Program-made: the position numbers and the translations under genes | Shown here: in pieces, positions 8,133 to 15,822 of the stretch | Layout of the letters: each line of letters opens with the position of its first letter | Numbering within the stretch: the stretch's first letter is position 1 | Notes under the pieces: generated by a model | What the model was told of the DNA's origin: nothing | Seen by the model: only the letters and a program-made list of their open reading frames with translations | Database searches by the model: none | From: CAZXEJ01 sp964639895 | GTDB taxonomy: Bacteria; Desulfobacterota_D; UBA1144; Nemesobacterales; JADFKM01 | Assembly (NCBI GenBank): GCA_964639895.1 | Contig: CAZXEJ010000034.1 | Coordinates: forward strand, 1-24,324 | Length of the DNA stretch: 24,324 bases | Direction of reading: 5' to 3'

Positions 8133-8431
8133 TGCATTGGATGCAAGTGTCTCGATCCCTAAAGTATCTCCCCTCCCGGGACCGCGCCGAGCGGCGTAAA
8201 CGATTGGACGGGGTAGAGACGGCCGCCGCCGCAAGTGAACTGCGCTTATCGTGTACACATGGGTCGACATAGTTATCGACGGCGCCGCCGGCGCTGGAGG
8301 GATGGGTGTGAGATCGGCGGCCCGCATGTGGGGTTGCCGAGCGTCGGTGCTTGGCATCCTAAGCGGGTACACTCGCGCGCAGCGAGGGGGGGGTGGCTGT
8401 TGCACATGGGCTCGGGCCGGGCGAGGAGCAA

Positions 8432-8458
8432 GGGGTTGGGTTTGGAGGGAGGGAGGGG
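8432..8458 (+). other. Potential G-quadruplex motif
   Basis: Five tracts of three or more G lie at 8432-8435, 8438-8440, 8447-8449, 8451-8453 and 8455-8458 on the plus strand, with loops of 1 to 6 nt. This fits the standard intramolecular G-quadruplex rule. It lies in non-coding DNA between the HNH gene and tolB. Confidence 0.5.
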
Positions 8459-8488
8459 TAAGCGGGTGTCGTCGTGGCAGTGCACTCG

Positions 8489-8523
8489 CCCCTGGAGGTG
8501 TACTACCTCAAAGGTAACAGGGG
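8489..8523. other. Nested hairpin, possible RNA structure
   Basis: An outer 6-bp stem CCCCTG (8489-8494) / CAGGGG (8518-8523) encloses an immediately stacked inner 5-bp stem GAGGT (8495-8499) / ACCTC (8505-8509) with a 5-nt loop and an 8-nt bulge on the 3' side. The dyad works on either strand. There is no T-run, so it is not a standard intrinsic terminator. Confidence 0.35.
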
Positions 8524-8635
8524 TGCGGTCCACTAGCCTCGACACGGTGCTGAATCCGCTTCTCCGACGGGTTGGGAGTGTTGCGTTGTGCATCCGGCAC
8601 GCGCAGGGCCTCCGTGCCGCCGCGGGCGAGGGGTG

Positions 8636-9247
8636 TTAGCCGTCTTCCAGCTCGACGTTCCAGTAGGAGACATCGACGAAGCTCAGGAACGGCTCCCATT
8701 CCTTGTACTTTACGGCGTGTACCGAGAGGTTCGACAGCGGATTCCACTGGGGCATCTTGGGCTTGCGCAACAGCTTCATGCCGGCGGCCTTAGGTGTTCG
8801 TCCGCCTTTTTTCACATTGCACTTGCTACAGCAACAGACGATGTTCTCCCACACCGTCGTGCCGCCCAGTGAGCGGGGGATGACGTGGTCGAGGGTGAGT
8901 TCCGAGCGGTCAAACCGCTTGCCGCAGTACTGGCAGGTGTCCTCGTCCCTGCGGAATATGTTTATCCTGTTGAATTTGACCACCCGCTGCGGCATGCGGT
9001 CGTAGCGCAGTAGTATGATGACACGTGGTATCTTTATGACGGCCGAGACGGTGCGAATGACGTCGCCGTGGGCGTATTCCTGCTTGAGCCTGGATATCTC
9101 GGCCCACGATTTGAAATCGTAGGTCTCGTACTCCTCGCCCACGGCCTTGGCGGTGCCGCAGTAGAGCATGATGAACGCCCTTCTCCCGTTGGTCACCGTG
9201 ATGGGCACGTAATTCTTGTTTAGCACCAATACGGGCGAGGTTATCAT
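8636..9247 (-). CDS. HNH endonuclease family protein
   Basis: A 203-residue protein with a C-terminal HNH nuclease domain. The zinc pair C105-x2-C108 (CQYCGKRF) is followed by the catalytic L-D120-H121 in LTLDHVIPRSLGG, N135 in WENIV, and a second cysteine group ending C143-N144 (CCCSKCNVKKGGRTP). The N-terminal ~100 residues (VLVLNKNYVPITVTNGRRAF) are typical of a widespread chromosomal HNH family whose role is poorly defined. It is not linked here to a methylase, toxin partner or intron, so neither a restriction nor a homing role is supported. The ATG has no strong ribosome-binding site, but a well-formed minus-strand promoter lies about 170 nt upstream. Confidence 0.9.
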   Translation of the reverse strand: MITSPVLVLNKNYVPITVTNGRRAFIMLYCGTAKAVGEEYETYDFKSWAEISRLKQEYAHGDVIRTVSAVIKIPRVIILLRYDRMPQRVVKFNRINIFRRDEDTCQYCGKRFDRSELTLDHVIPRSLGGTTVWENIVCCCSKCNVKKGGRTPKAAGMKLLRKPKMPQWNPLSNLSVHAVKYKEWEPFLSFVDVSYWNVELEDG

Positions 9248-9416
9248 TGCCGCTGTTGAATCCCGGCCCCTCCCTCCTGACTGCGACTCGGAGAACGGGG
9301 TGCCGCCGCGACGGAGCCTCGGCCACCTACGGCAGGAGCGACGGGATCCCCGGCCGTCGGCATGGGCGCGGAGGGACTGGATTGGAGCCGTGAGGTACCG
9401 GGTCCTTCAGCATGTT

Positions 9417-9445
9417 ATGATAATTGACATTCGCTATGAAATCAA
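9417..9445 (-). promoter_or_regulatory. Putative sigma-70 promoter for the HNH gene
   Basis: On the minus strand TTGATT (9440-9445) is followed after 17 nt by TATCAT (9417-9422). Hexamer matches and spacing are good, and the site lies in an AT-rich island between the divergent HNH gene and the small plus-strand ORF. On the plus strand the same island holds TTGACA at 9424-9429 without a convincing -10, so it may drive both directions. Confidence 0.55.
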
Positions 9446-9486
9446 CGTGTGTCAGGCGCGATCGCGCTTGAGGAGAATGTGAAGCC

Positions 9487-9624
9487 ATGGAACCCATGAC
9501 CGTGCTTTTCGTATCCCAGTTGTTGCTGTGGGTGGCGGCCTTCGCGGTGCTGGTGAAGGCCTCGGCCTCGTTGGGTAGGTTGCATAGAGAACTCGACCGC
9601 GTAGACGGGGACGAGGATGCGTGA
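9487..9624 (+). CDS. Small single-pass membrane protein, CcmD-like in layout
   Basis: A 45-residue ORF, MEPMTVLFVSQLLLWVAAFA followed by a second hydrophobic run and then a charged tail (RLHRELDRVDGDEDA). GAGGAG lies 11 nt before the ATG. One membrane helix covers about residues 5-26, with a cytosolic amphipathic tail. This resembles the short CcmD-family proteins tied to cytochrome c maturation, but the similarity is one of layout only and no other ccm gene is in the window. A GCCCGCG/CGCGGGC stem follows 22 nt after the stop. It could equally be an unrelated small membrane peptide or a leader of lnt. Confidence 0.55.
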   Translation: MEPMTVLFVSQLLLWVAAFAVLVKASASLGRLHRELDRVDGDEDA

Positions 9625-9646
9625 GTGTGGTCTTTGCCGCTTGAGG

Positions 9647-9673
9647 GCCCGCGTCCGGTGTTTGCGCGCGGGC
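9647..9673 (+). terminator. GC-rich hairpin after the small ORF, terminator-like without T-run
   Basis: A 7-bp stem GCCCGCG (9647-9653) / CGCGGGC (9667-9673) with a 13-nt loop lies just after the small membrane ORF and before lnt. No poly-T tract follows, so it is only a weak terminator or attenuator candidate. Confidence 0.25.
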
Positions 9674-9850
9674 TGAGATCGGGGCGGGCAGGCGGCACGG
9701 GCGCCTGACCCCGGGAGAGCCCGCGGGTTTCGGACGCCGCCCCCACACCCCTGCGCCTCTGCCCTAAGCGGTCCCGGCTCCCTTATGGGGAGGTGCCCCT
9801 TGAAGCCGCGTGCATCCGGACTGGAGTCGGCGCTTGCCTGAGACGCAACG

Positions 9851-11434
9851 ATGGAGTCGCTCCGAGACGACATCTCCCTTTCGGACCTTTCCCTGGCGCT
9901 GCTTACAGGCATCGCCTATCCCGTCCTGTTCGTGGTTCCTCGTCTTGGTATCGCCGCCTTTCTTCTGTTCTTGCCGCTTCTTACCGCCCTTCGCGGCAAG
10001 AGACCGCGGCAGGCCTTCCTGCTGGGACTGGCCGCCGGCACGGCGGCCAACTTCGCCGGCCAGTACTGGCTCATCGGTACTTTGACCCGATTCGGCGGCT
10101 TCCCATTGGCCGCCTCCGCACTGTTCCACCTCGTGCTCAGCCTCTACGAGGGGCTTATGTTCGCCGTGGCCTCGTACCTAACCGTTAGACTTCGCCTCAC
10201 CACCCCTATCACCCCCGTGCGGTCTGTTGTGTTCGCGTCCCTTTGGACCTCGCTCGAATTCCTCTTCCCATACCTCTTCCCCTACGGGGTGGCGAACCTT
10301 CTCGTCGACTACACGTCGCTGATTCAGGTGCTCGACCTATTCGGCCTCTACGCATTGGGGTTCGTAGTCTACTTGGTCAACTACGCGCTCTACGGCCTGC
10401 TTCCGGTCCGGGGCAGTCCCCGCACCATCGCCCTCGGTACGATCGCCCTGGCCGCGGCGGCCGTCCTCTCGGTGGCCGCCTACGGGGTGCTCCGGCTCGG
10501 CCAGGTGGAGCGCCTCATCGGTTCCGCGCCCTCGATCACGGTGGGAGTGGTTCAGGGAAACTTCGACTACATGATGAAGACCCAGGTGAACGAGCGCGAG
10601 ATGACGGCTGTCTACGACGAGATGTCGCGTGCCCTGGCTCCCCACCGACCACGACTTGTGATATGGCCCGAGACGGCGGTGCAGGCCTGGATTAGCACGG
10701 ATGCCACGTTCTTCGGCCGCGACGAGGCCCCTTTCGTACCCTCCATGGACGATACCTACTTCCTCGTGGGTGGTCTGGCCTACGAGGTTCCCCCCGAGGG
10801 GGACTTGAGGCACGGGGTGCGCCAGTACAACGTGGCCGTGCTGGTTGACCCGAAGGGTACAATCGTGGGGATGTACCGCAAGATGAAGCTCCTTCTCTTC
10901 GGCGAATATTTGCCGTTCTCTTCCATCTTCCCCGCCGTCAAGAGGCTCAGCCCCGCATCGGGCGATTTCACGCCCGGCACCGAATACACCGTACTCACCG
11001 CGGGCGATGATGCCCTGCGCATAGCTCCGCTGATATGTTACGAGGACATTCTGCCGCCCCTTACGCGCCGCTTCGCTGCCCGTGGTGCCACGTTGCTCGT
11101 CAACCTTACGAACGATGCCTGGTTCGGCCGCACCGTCCAGCCCTACCAGCACCTCCGGCTCTCCGTTCCCAGGGCCGTGGAGACGAGGCGCTACCTGGTA
11201 AGGGCTACCAACACCGGGATCAGCGCCGTCGTGGACCCTGCGGGCAGGGTCGTTGTGCGTAGCGGTCTCTTCACCAGGGAATCGCTCGTTGCCGAGGTGG
11301 GATTGATCGAGGATTCGACCCTCTACACAAGGGTGGGGGACCTGTTCGCTTGGGCCTGTGTGATATGGGTGGTCCTTTGGGTGGCCTTCTACGCTGCGGG
11401 GGCAAGGGCGCGCCGCAGGGCCGAGAGGAAGTAG
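9851..11434 (+). CDS. lnt: Apolipoprotein N-acyltransferase
   Basis: Inner-membrane enzyme that adds the third acyl chain to the N-terminal cysteine of lipoproteins, the last step before Lol export. The 527-residue product has several membrane helices over about residues 10-220. A periplasmic nitrilase-type domain follows from about residue 225 to 490, and a final membrane helix near 500-520. The catalytic triad is visible: E274 in VIWPETAVQAW, K344 in MYRKMKLLLFGEYLPF and C396 in PLICYEDIL, with the supporting E352 and E398. The ATG has only a weak ribosome-binding site. The last 46 nt overlap the end of hisC on the opposite strand. Its presence supports a diderm cell with triacylated lipoproteins. 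Confidence 0.96.
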   Translation: MESLRDDISLSDLSLALLTGIAYPVLFVVPRLGIAAFLLFLPLLTALRGKRPRQAFLLGLAAGTAANFAGQYWLIGTLTRFGGFPLAASALFHLVLSLYEGLMFAVASYLTVRLRLTTPITPVRSVVFASLWTSLEFLFPYLFPYGVANLLVDYTSLIQVLDLFGLYALGFVVYLVNYALYGLLPVRGSPRTIALGTIALAAAAVLSVAAYGVLRLGQVERLIGSAPSITVGVVQGNFDYMMKTQVNEREMTAVYDEMSRALAPHRPRLVIWPETAVQAWISTDATFFGRDEAPFVPSMDDTYFLVGGLAYEVPPEGDLRHGVRQYNVAVLVDPKGTIVGMYRKMKLLLFGEYLPFSSIFPAVKRLSPASGDFTPGTEYTVLTAGDDALRIAPLICYEDILPPLTRRFAARGATLLVNLTNDAWFGRTVQPYQHLRLSVPRAVETRRYLVRATNTGISAVVDPAGRVVVRSGLFTRESLVAEVGLIEDSTLYTRVGDLFAWACVIWVVLWVAFYAAGARARRRAERK

Positions 11435-12492
11435 TCGTTCTCTTCGGGTGATCCCACGGTCACGCGCAGGCATCCCTCGAGCACGCCGGGTGAGCTCAGG
11501 TTGCGCACCAGCACCCCTTGCTCCACGAGCCGCTCGAAGACACGGTCTGCGTCTCCTACGCGCATCAGTATGAAGTTGGCGTCGCTCCTGTAGGGGAGCA
11601 CGCCGTCGATGGCCTTCAGCGCTTCCCAGATCCGCATCCTTTCCCTTACCACCTCGGCGACCCTCTCCCTTATGAATCCCGGGTGGGTGAGAACCACCAG
11701 GGCCACGGCTTGGGTAAGGGAGTTTATGTTGTAGGGGAGCCTCACCTTGTTCATCTCCCGGAGGAGTGCTGGGTCGGCCACGGCGATGCCAAGCCTCAGC
11801 GAGGCGAACCCTATCTTCGACATCGTCCTCAGCACGATTAGGTTGGGATGTTTGTCGAGGAGCCCCAGTACGGAGCGGCCGGCGAAATCGGCGTATGCTT
11901 CGTCCACGACCACTACGCCGCGGGCGGCCTCGAGCACGGCCTCTATCCTGTCCTTGGAGAACAGGTTGCCCGTCGGGTTGTTGGGGCTTGCGAGAAAGAC
12001 AGCGTCTGGGTCATTGCGCTCAATCGCTTCAAATATGGGCCCGGTGGCGATGTCGAAGTCCCCGTCGAGCGGGACTTCCACCCTCTCCAGCCCAAGGGCG
12101 GCCGCCGTGATCGAGAACATTGAGAACGTGGGAACGGGGTAGAGCACCTTGCCCGTGCCCGCCGAAAAGGTGGTCATGGCGATCGAGATGAGCTCGTCCG
12201 AGCCGTTACCGAACAGGATCGAACCCTCGTCCACCCCTAGGAAGGAGGCCGCCGCGGCCTTGAGCCTGCGTGCCTCGGGGTCGGGATAGCGGTTGACCTC
12301 TACCGCTGCGAGCGCTGCCGAGGCCATCTCGGCCACGTCGTCGGGCAGCGGATAGGGGCTCTCGTTACCATCGAGCTTGACCTTGCACGGATGGTCGGGC
12401 ACGGAGTAGGGCTGCATTGCACGGATTTCTGCGCTCACCCTACGCCCTACTATGTCGTCAACCGTCTTGGGGTTGCTTTGTTTACGTCTCAC
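11389..12492 (-). CDS. hisC: Histidinol-phosphate aminotransferase
   Basis: PLP-dependent class I/II aminotransferase converting imidazole-acetol phosphate to L-histidinol phosphate in histidine synthesis. The product is 367 residues. Family motifs are KLDGNESPYPLP near 39-50, FGNGSDELI near 94-102, SPNNPTGN at 169-176 (PLP ring-side Asn), VDEAY with D197, and the Schiff-base lysine K226 in TMSKIGFASLRLG. The GTG start at 12492 is backed by AAGGTGG a few nt upstream. It is transcribed in the same direction as hisD but 424 nt away from it, unlike the tight hisD-hisC spacing usual in his operons. Its 3' end overlaps convergent lnt by 46 nt. Confidence 0.96.
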   Translation of the reverse strand: MRRKQSNPKTVDDIVGRRVSAEIRAMQPYSVPDHPCKVKLDGNESPYPLPDDVAEMASAALAAVEVNRYPDPEARRLKAAAASFLGVDEGSILFGNGSDELISIAMTTFSAGTGKVLYPVPTFSMFSITAAALGLERVEVPLDGDFDIATGPIFEAIERNDPDAVFLASPNNPTGNLFSKDRIEAVLEAARGVVVVDEAYADFAGRSVLGLLDKHPNLIVLRTMSKIGFASLRLGIAVADPALLREMNKVRLPYNINSLTQAVALVVLTHPGFIRERVAEVVRERMRIWEALKAIDGVLPYRSDANFILMRVGDADRVFERLVEQGVLVRNLSSPGVLEGCLRVTVGSPEENDYFLSALRRALAPAA

Positions 12493-12916
12493 GATCCACC
12501 TTCCACGCCGCTCGCAGCGTCGATCGGCGTCTTCACCCTTTGCCGGCAGCCGACCCTTGAAGCGCCGGCCCGTCCCGCCTCATGGCCGCATCCACTCCAC
12601 AGCCCTTGCGGCTTAAGCCTGGCCTTATCGTCGTCCCGCATCAGCAACCGCCTACGCCGCCACCGCCGTCGCCGCACCGCTGTCTTGCCCCCTTCGCCGT
12701 TGCGGAGGAGCCTATTTGCCGCTGTCGCCTCTTCCGCCCTGCCCCCGACTGTCCGGGCCTAGACCACCGGCGGCCGCCTGTTCTGTCCGACCCTCGGTCG
12801 GCGAAGCGCCCCACCCACGGGCTGCCGCCCGAACATCGGTTGCCGTACCGCCCGCTTTACCCTGTCGTGGGGGGGTGGGTGTCGTGCGGCCCGCCTCCCC
12901 TCTACGGCCATCGTCC
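12493..12916. other. Non-coding spacer between hisD and hisC
   Basis: 424 nt with no recognisable gene, strongly C-rich on the plus strand over 12500-12760, with a 7-G run near 12869-12875. A tight hairpin CCGACC (12787-12792) / GGTCGG (12796-12801) with a 3-nt loop lies within it but has no T-run. No clear promoter for hisC was found. Confidence 0.5.
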
Positions 12917-14218
12917 TCAAGACCGGCGCTTTCCTTCCATCCTCACCCTAACGCTCAGCGCATGTGCTTCGAGCCCCTCGCTCTCGGCGAGCCTCATTAC
13001 GCAGTCGGCCAGTTCGTCGAACCCTCGCTCGGATATCGATATGAGGCTCGGGAACTTGAGAAAGTCCAGGACCCCGAGCGGCGAAGCGAACCTCGCCGTT
13101 CCACCAGTGGGCAGCACGTGGCTCGGGCCGGCCACGTAGTCACCGAAGGCCTCCGTCGAGGCGGGTCCCAGGAACACCGCTCCCGCGTGTCGTATGGAGG
13201 GCAGGAGCGAGTGGGGATCGGTGATGCATATCTCCAGGTGCTCGGGCGCGAAGGCGTTGGCGACGCGGGCACAATGGGCGAGTGTTGGTACGACGAAGAT
13301 GCGGCCGCGGCTCGAGAGGGCCTTGCCCGCTATGTCGCGCCGTGGAAGCGTGGCGAGAAGCCCCTCCACCTCTTCGCTCACCCTCTGGGCGTAGTCGCGC
13401 GAGGTGGTCACCAGCACGGCCACGGCATCTTCGTCGTGCTCGGCCTGGGCCAGTAGGTCGGCTGCCACCCACTTTGGCGGGGCCGAGCCGTCGGCGATGA
13501 TCAGCACCTCGCTCGGGCCCGCTATGGAGTCGATGTCGACGTCGCCGTAGACGATCTGCTTGGCCTTGGCCACGTACTTGTTTCCGGGGCCCACGATCTT
13601 GTCCACGCGGGGTATCGACTCCGTCCCGTAGGCCAGGGCCGCTACGGCCTGGGCGCCGCCCACCTTGTAGACGGACGAGGCCCCCGCAATGCGGGCCGCC
13701 GCAAGGACGGCCGGGTTGGGCTCACCGCCCGGACAGGGGGTTACGACCACCGTCTCCTCTACGCCCGCCACTACGGCCGGTATCACCGTCATGAGTACCG
13801 TCGACGGATACGCTGCCTTGCCCCCCGGCACGTATATACCTGCCCGCTCAATCGGCCGCACCAGCCACCCGAGCTCGTTGCCCAGGTTGTCGGTGTAGGC
13901 CAAACTCGAGAGGGTCTTGCGCTCGTGGAAATCCCTTATGCGGGCGGCCGCCGAGGCAAGGTCGTTCCGCAAGCGCTCGGGCACGGCCCTGCACGCGCGC
14001 TCCCACTCTTCCTCCTCCACCAGGACCGTCTCGGCCGACGGGGTGAAGCCGTCGAAGCGCGCCGTGTATTCGAACAGCGCCTCGTCCCCCCTCCGCCTCA
14101 CGTCGGCCACGATGTAGGCCACCTGCCGGTTGAGTTCTTCGTCCGGTGCCGACACCTCTTCCCTCAGGCCTTCGAGCCCACTGGCGAGGTCGTCTTCGCT
14201 AAGCGTAACGATTTTCAT
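12917..14218 (-). CDS. hisD: Histidinol dehydrogenase
   Basis: Zinc- and NAD-dependent enzyme that oxidises L-histidinol to L-histidine in two steps, the end of the histidine pathway. The product is 433 residues from the ATG at 14218 (MKIVTLSEDDLASGL). The open frame extends 87 codons further upstream, but that part crosses the promoter and is not family-like. Conserved elements are YVPGGKAAYPST near 129-140, VDKIVGPGNKYV near 205-216, the zinc ligands Q258, H261, D360 and H419, and the catalytic E326-H327 in FAPEHLE. An extended -10 element ends 12 nt before the start codon, so the transcript should be nearly leaderless. Divergent from nuoF; partner hisC follows after an unusual 424-nt gap. 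Confidence 0.97.
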   Translation of the reverse strand: MKIVTLSEDDLASGLEGLREEVSAPDEELNRQVAYIVADVRRRGDEALFEYTARFDGFTPSAETVLVEEEEWERACRAVPERLRNDLASAAARIRDFHERKTLSSLAYTDNLGNELGWLVRPIERAGIYVPGGKAAYPSTVLMTVIPAVVAGVEETVVVTPCPGGEPNPAVLAAARIAGASSVYKVGGAQAVAALAYGTESIPRVDKIVGPGNKYVAKAKQIVYGDVDIDSIAGPSEVLIIADGSAPPKWVAADLLAQAEHDEDAVAVLVTTSRDYAQRVSEEVEGLLATLPRRDIAGKALSSRGRIFVVPTLAHCARVANAFAPEHLEICITDPHSLLPSIRHAGAVFLGPASTEAFGDYVAGPSHVLPTGGTARFASPLGVLDFLKFPSLISISERGFDELADCVMRLAESEGLEAHALSVRVRMEGKRRS

Positions 14219-14230
14219 GTCGAGATAAGG

Positions 14231-14239
14231 ATTATACCA
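14231..14239 (-). promoter_or_regulatory. Extended -10 promoter for hisD, nearly leaderless
   Basis: The minus strand reads TGGTATAAT, an exact TATAAT (14231-14236) with the upstream TGn extension. No good -35 is visible at 17 nt (TTTCGC). The hexamer ends 12 nt before the hisD ATG at 14218, so transcription should start only a few nucleotides upstream of the start codon, leaving no room for a Shine-Dalgarno. Confidence 0.65.
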
Positions 14240-14456
14240 AAAGCCGCACCCGAGCGAAAAAGCCTCCTCCCCTAGGCGCTCTCGGCCTCTGGGCGTCGGA
14301 AGTCCACGTGGTCTTATGCACGGTCTCATTTGTCGACCCCGTAGCGGGTCTAACTGTCTCCGGTGCGGGCTCGCCCCGAACAATGCCGGGGCACGGCGGT
14401 ATGGAAGGGCGGTGATGCAGCGCCAGCGGGGGACGGCCGCCAAGGTGGAGGGGTGT

Positions 14457-14484
14457 TTGGCATAGGGGCGCAAATCCATTTAAA
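14457..14484 (+). promoter_or_regulatory. Putative promoter for nuoF
   Basis: TTGGCA (14457-14462) is followed after 16 nt by TTTAAA (14479-14484), about 45 nt before the nuoF ATG. A strong ribosome-binding site GGGGAGGTG follows in the leader. The -10 is imperfect. Confidence 0.4.
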
Positions 14485-14529
14485 CTACATGACGCCTTTT
14501 TTCACCAACCAGCGGGGAGGTGTCACAGG

Positions 14530-15822
14530 ATGCCCGAGATGAGGGTCATTAGGAGCTACCTCGAGCGGGAGGAATCGCACACGTTGAAGTCGTATCTCTC
14601 CGCCGGGGGCTACACGGCCCTCAGGAAGGCGCTCGGCATGGGGCCCGACGAGGTGATAGAGGAGGTCAAGGCCTCGGGTCTGCGCGGGCGCGGCGGGGCG
14701 GGGTTTCCCACGGGGGTCAAGTGGAGCTTCATACCCAAGGACTCCGGCAAGCCGGTCTACGTCTGTTGCAACGCAGACGAGAGCGAGCCGGGCAGTTTCA
14801 AGGACCGCGAGATAATCGAGAGAGACCCACATCAGCTGCTCGAAGGCATATTGATAGCCTCCTATGCCGTGGGGGCGCACAAGAGTTACATCTACATACG
14901 CGGTGAGATGCCCAAGGGGGCCAGGATACTCGAGCGTGCCATTGCCGAGGCACGCGAGGCCGGCTACGTAGGCGACGACATCCTGGGTTCGGGGTTCAGC
15001 TGCGACATACGGGTCTTCCGCGGGGCGGGTGCCTACGTGTGCGGCGAGGAGACGGCGCTGCTGGAATCGATCGAGGGCAAGAACGGCGAGCCGCGTCCCA
15101 AGCCGCCGTTTCCGGCCCAGGTGGGGCTTTTCGGGTGTCCTACGGTGATAAACAATGTCGAGACGCTTGCCTGCGTCGTGCACATCATAAACCGGGGCGC
15201 CGAGTGGTTCGCATCCATCGGCACGCCCAAGAACACGGGGACGAAGATCTACGGCCTGAGCGGCGCCGTCGTGAGGCCGGGGCTCTACGAGCTGCCGCTG
15301 GGCGTCACCATAAGGGAGCTCATCTACGAGTACGGAGGCGGCGTACCCGGAGGGGCCGACATCAAGGCCATAAGCCCCGGCGGCTCGTCGTCGGCCATGC
15401 TTACCAAGGACGACCTCGATCTCCCGCTCGATTTCGACACCATGGCCAAGGCGGGCACCATGCTTGGGACGGCCGGCGTGACGGTCATAGACGACCGAAC
15501 TTGCATGGTCCGGGTGGCCCAGAACCTGGCCCACTTCTACAGGGACGAGTCGTGCGGGCAATGCGTCCAATGCCGCGAGGGCACGTGGTGGTTGGAGCGG
15601 ATGCTCTCGCGCATACACGAGGGCAAGGGGCGGATGGAGCTCATCGACACCATCCTCGATGCATGCTCGCAGATGCGGGGCACCACTATTTGCGCCCTTG
15701 CAGACGGCTGTGCCATGCCGGTGGATTCCATCGTCCGGAAGTTCCGCTCCGAGATAGAAAGCCACATCCGGCTCGGTCGCTGCCCGTTCGGTTCGGATTC
15801 GCTTGGAAAGTGGGAGGAGTAG
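14530..15822 (+). CDS. nuoF: NADH-quinone oxidoreductase subunit F (NuoF-like, FMN and 4Fe-4S)
   Basis: The 51-kDa-type flavoprotein subunit that takes electrons from NADH in complex I and related diaphorase modules. The 430-residue product has the usual NuoF length. The FMN/NADH site shows GLRGRGGAGFPTG near 50-62 and YVCCNADESEPG near 77-88, then GAGAYVCGEETALLESIEG further on. The N3-type [4Fe-4S] ligands are C342, C345 and C348 (SCGQCVQCREGT) with C388 in TTICALADGC. The start is fixed by GGGGAGGTG upstream. It stands alone: neither nuoE nor nuoG nor any hydrogenase or formate dehydrogenase subunit is adjacent, and over 1 kb of non-coding DNA follows. It may serve a dispersed complex I or another NADH-linked enzyme such as a HoxF/HydB-type module. 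Confidence 0.93.
   Translation: MPEMRVIRSYLEREESHTLKSYLSAGGYTALRKALGMGPDEVIEEVKASGLRGRGGAGFPTGVKWSFIPKDSGKPVYVCCNADESEPGSFKDREIIERDPHQLLEGILIASYAVGAHKSYIYIRGEMPKGARILERAIAEAREAGYVGDDILGSGFSCDIRVFRGAGAYVCGEETALLESIEGKNGEPRPKPPFPAQVGLFGCPTVINNVETLACVVHIINRGAEWFASIGTPKNTGTKIYGLSGAVVRPGLYELPLGVTIRELIYEYGGGVPGGADIKAISPGGSSSAMLTKDDLDLPLDFDTMAKAGTMLGTAGVTVIDDRTCMVRVAQNLAHFYRDESCGQCVQCREGTWWLERMLSRIHEGKGRMELIDTILDACSQMRGTTICALADGCAMPVDSIVRKFRSEIESHIRLGRCPFGSDSLGKWEE

Larger units (their letters stand above)
7929..8635. other. Non-coding block between the HNH gene and tolB
   Basis: About 0.7 kb without a recognisable gene. It contains the tolB promoter and leader (7929-8087), a perfect 8-bp inverted repeat (8098-8132), a G-rich stretch with a potential G-quadruplex on the plus strand (8432-8458), an 8-G run near 8386 and a nested hairpin (8489-8523). 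Small open frames on both strands show no ribosome-binding site plus recognisable protein. Downstream of the HNH stop, a GGCACG/CGTGCC stem at about 8596-8618 could help end that transcript, but it has no T-run. Confidence 0.6.
14219..14529. other. Divergent regulatory region between hisD and nuoF
   Basis: 311 nt separate the two divergent genes. It holds the hisD extended -10 element at the left end, a putative nuoF promoter and ribosome-binding site at the right end, and two small hairpins between: GACCC/GGGTC near 14336-14351 and CCCCG/CGGGG near 14374-14391. No protein-coding gene is supported. Confidence 0.55.

Noticed and set aside
7929..8405. Upstream in-frame extension of tolB to 8405
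   Set aside because: The extension crosses the promoter and lacks coding character; the ATG at 7928 has AGGAG and begins a proper signal peptide.
8501..8512. Minus-strand TGAGGTAGTA, resembling a let-7 microRNA seed
   Set aside because: Bacterial context; the match is a by-product of a short hairpin and has no meaning here.
8636..9247. HNH gene as part of a restriction, homing or phage-defence system
   Set aside because: No methylase, intron, toxin partner or other defence gene is adjacent, and the family is common on chromosomes outside such systems.
10337..11473. 378-codon minus-strand open frame opposite lnt
   Set aside because: Antisense shadow; lnt has its full catalytic triad on the other strand.
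14219..14479. Upstream in-frame extension of hisD to 14479
   Set aside because: It would run through the TATAAT element and adds 87 Arg/Pro-rich residues absent from the family.
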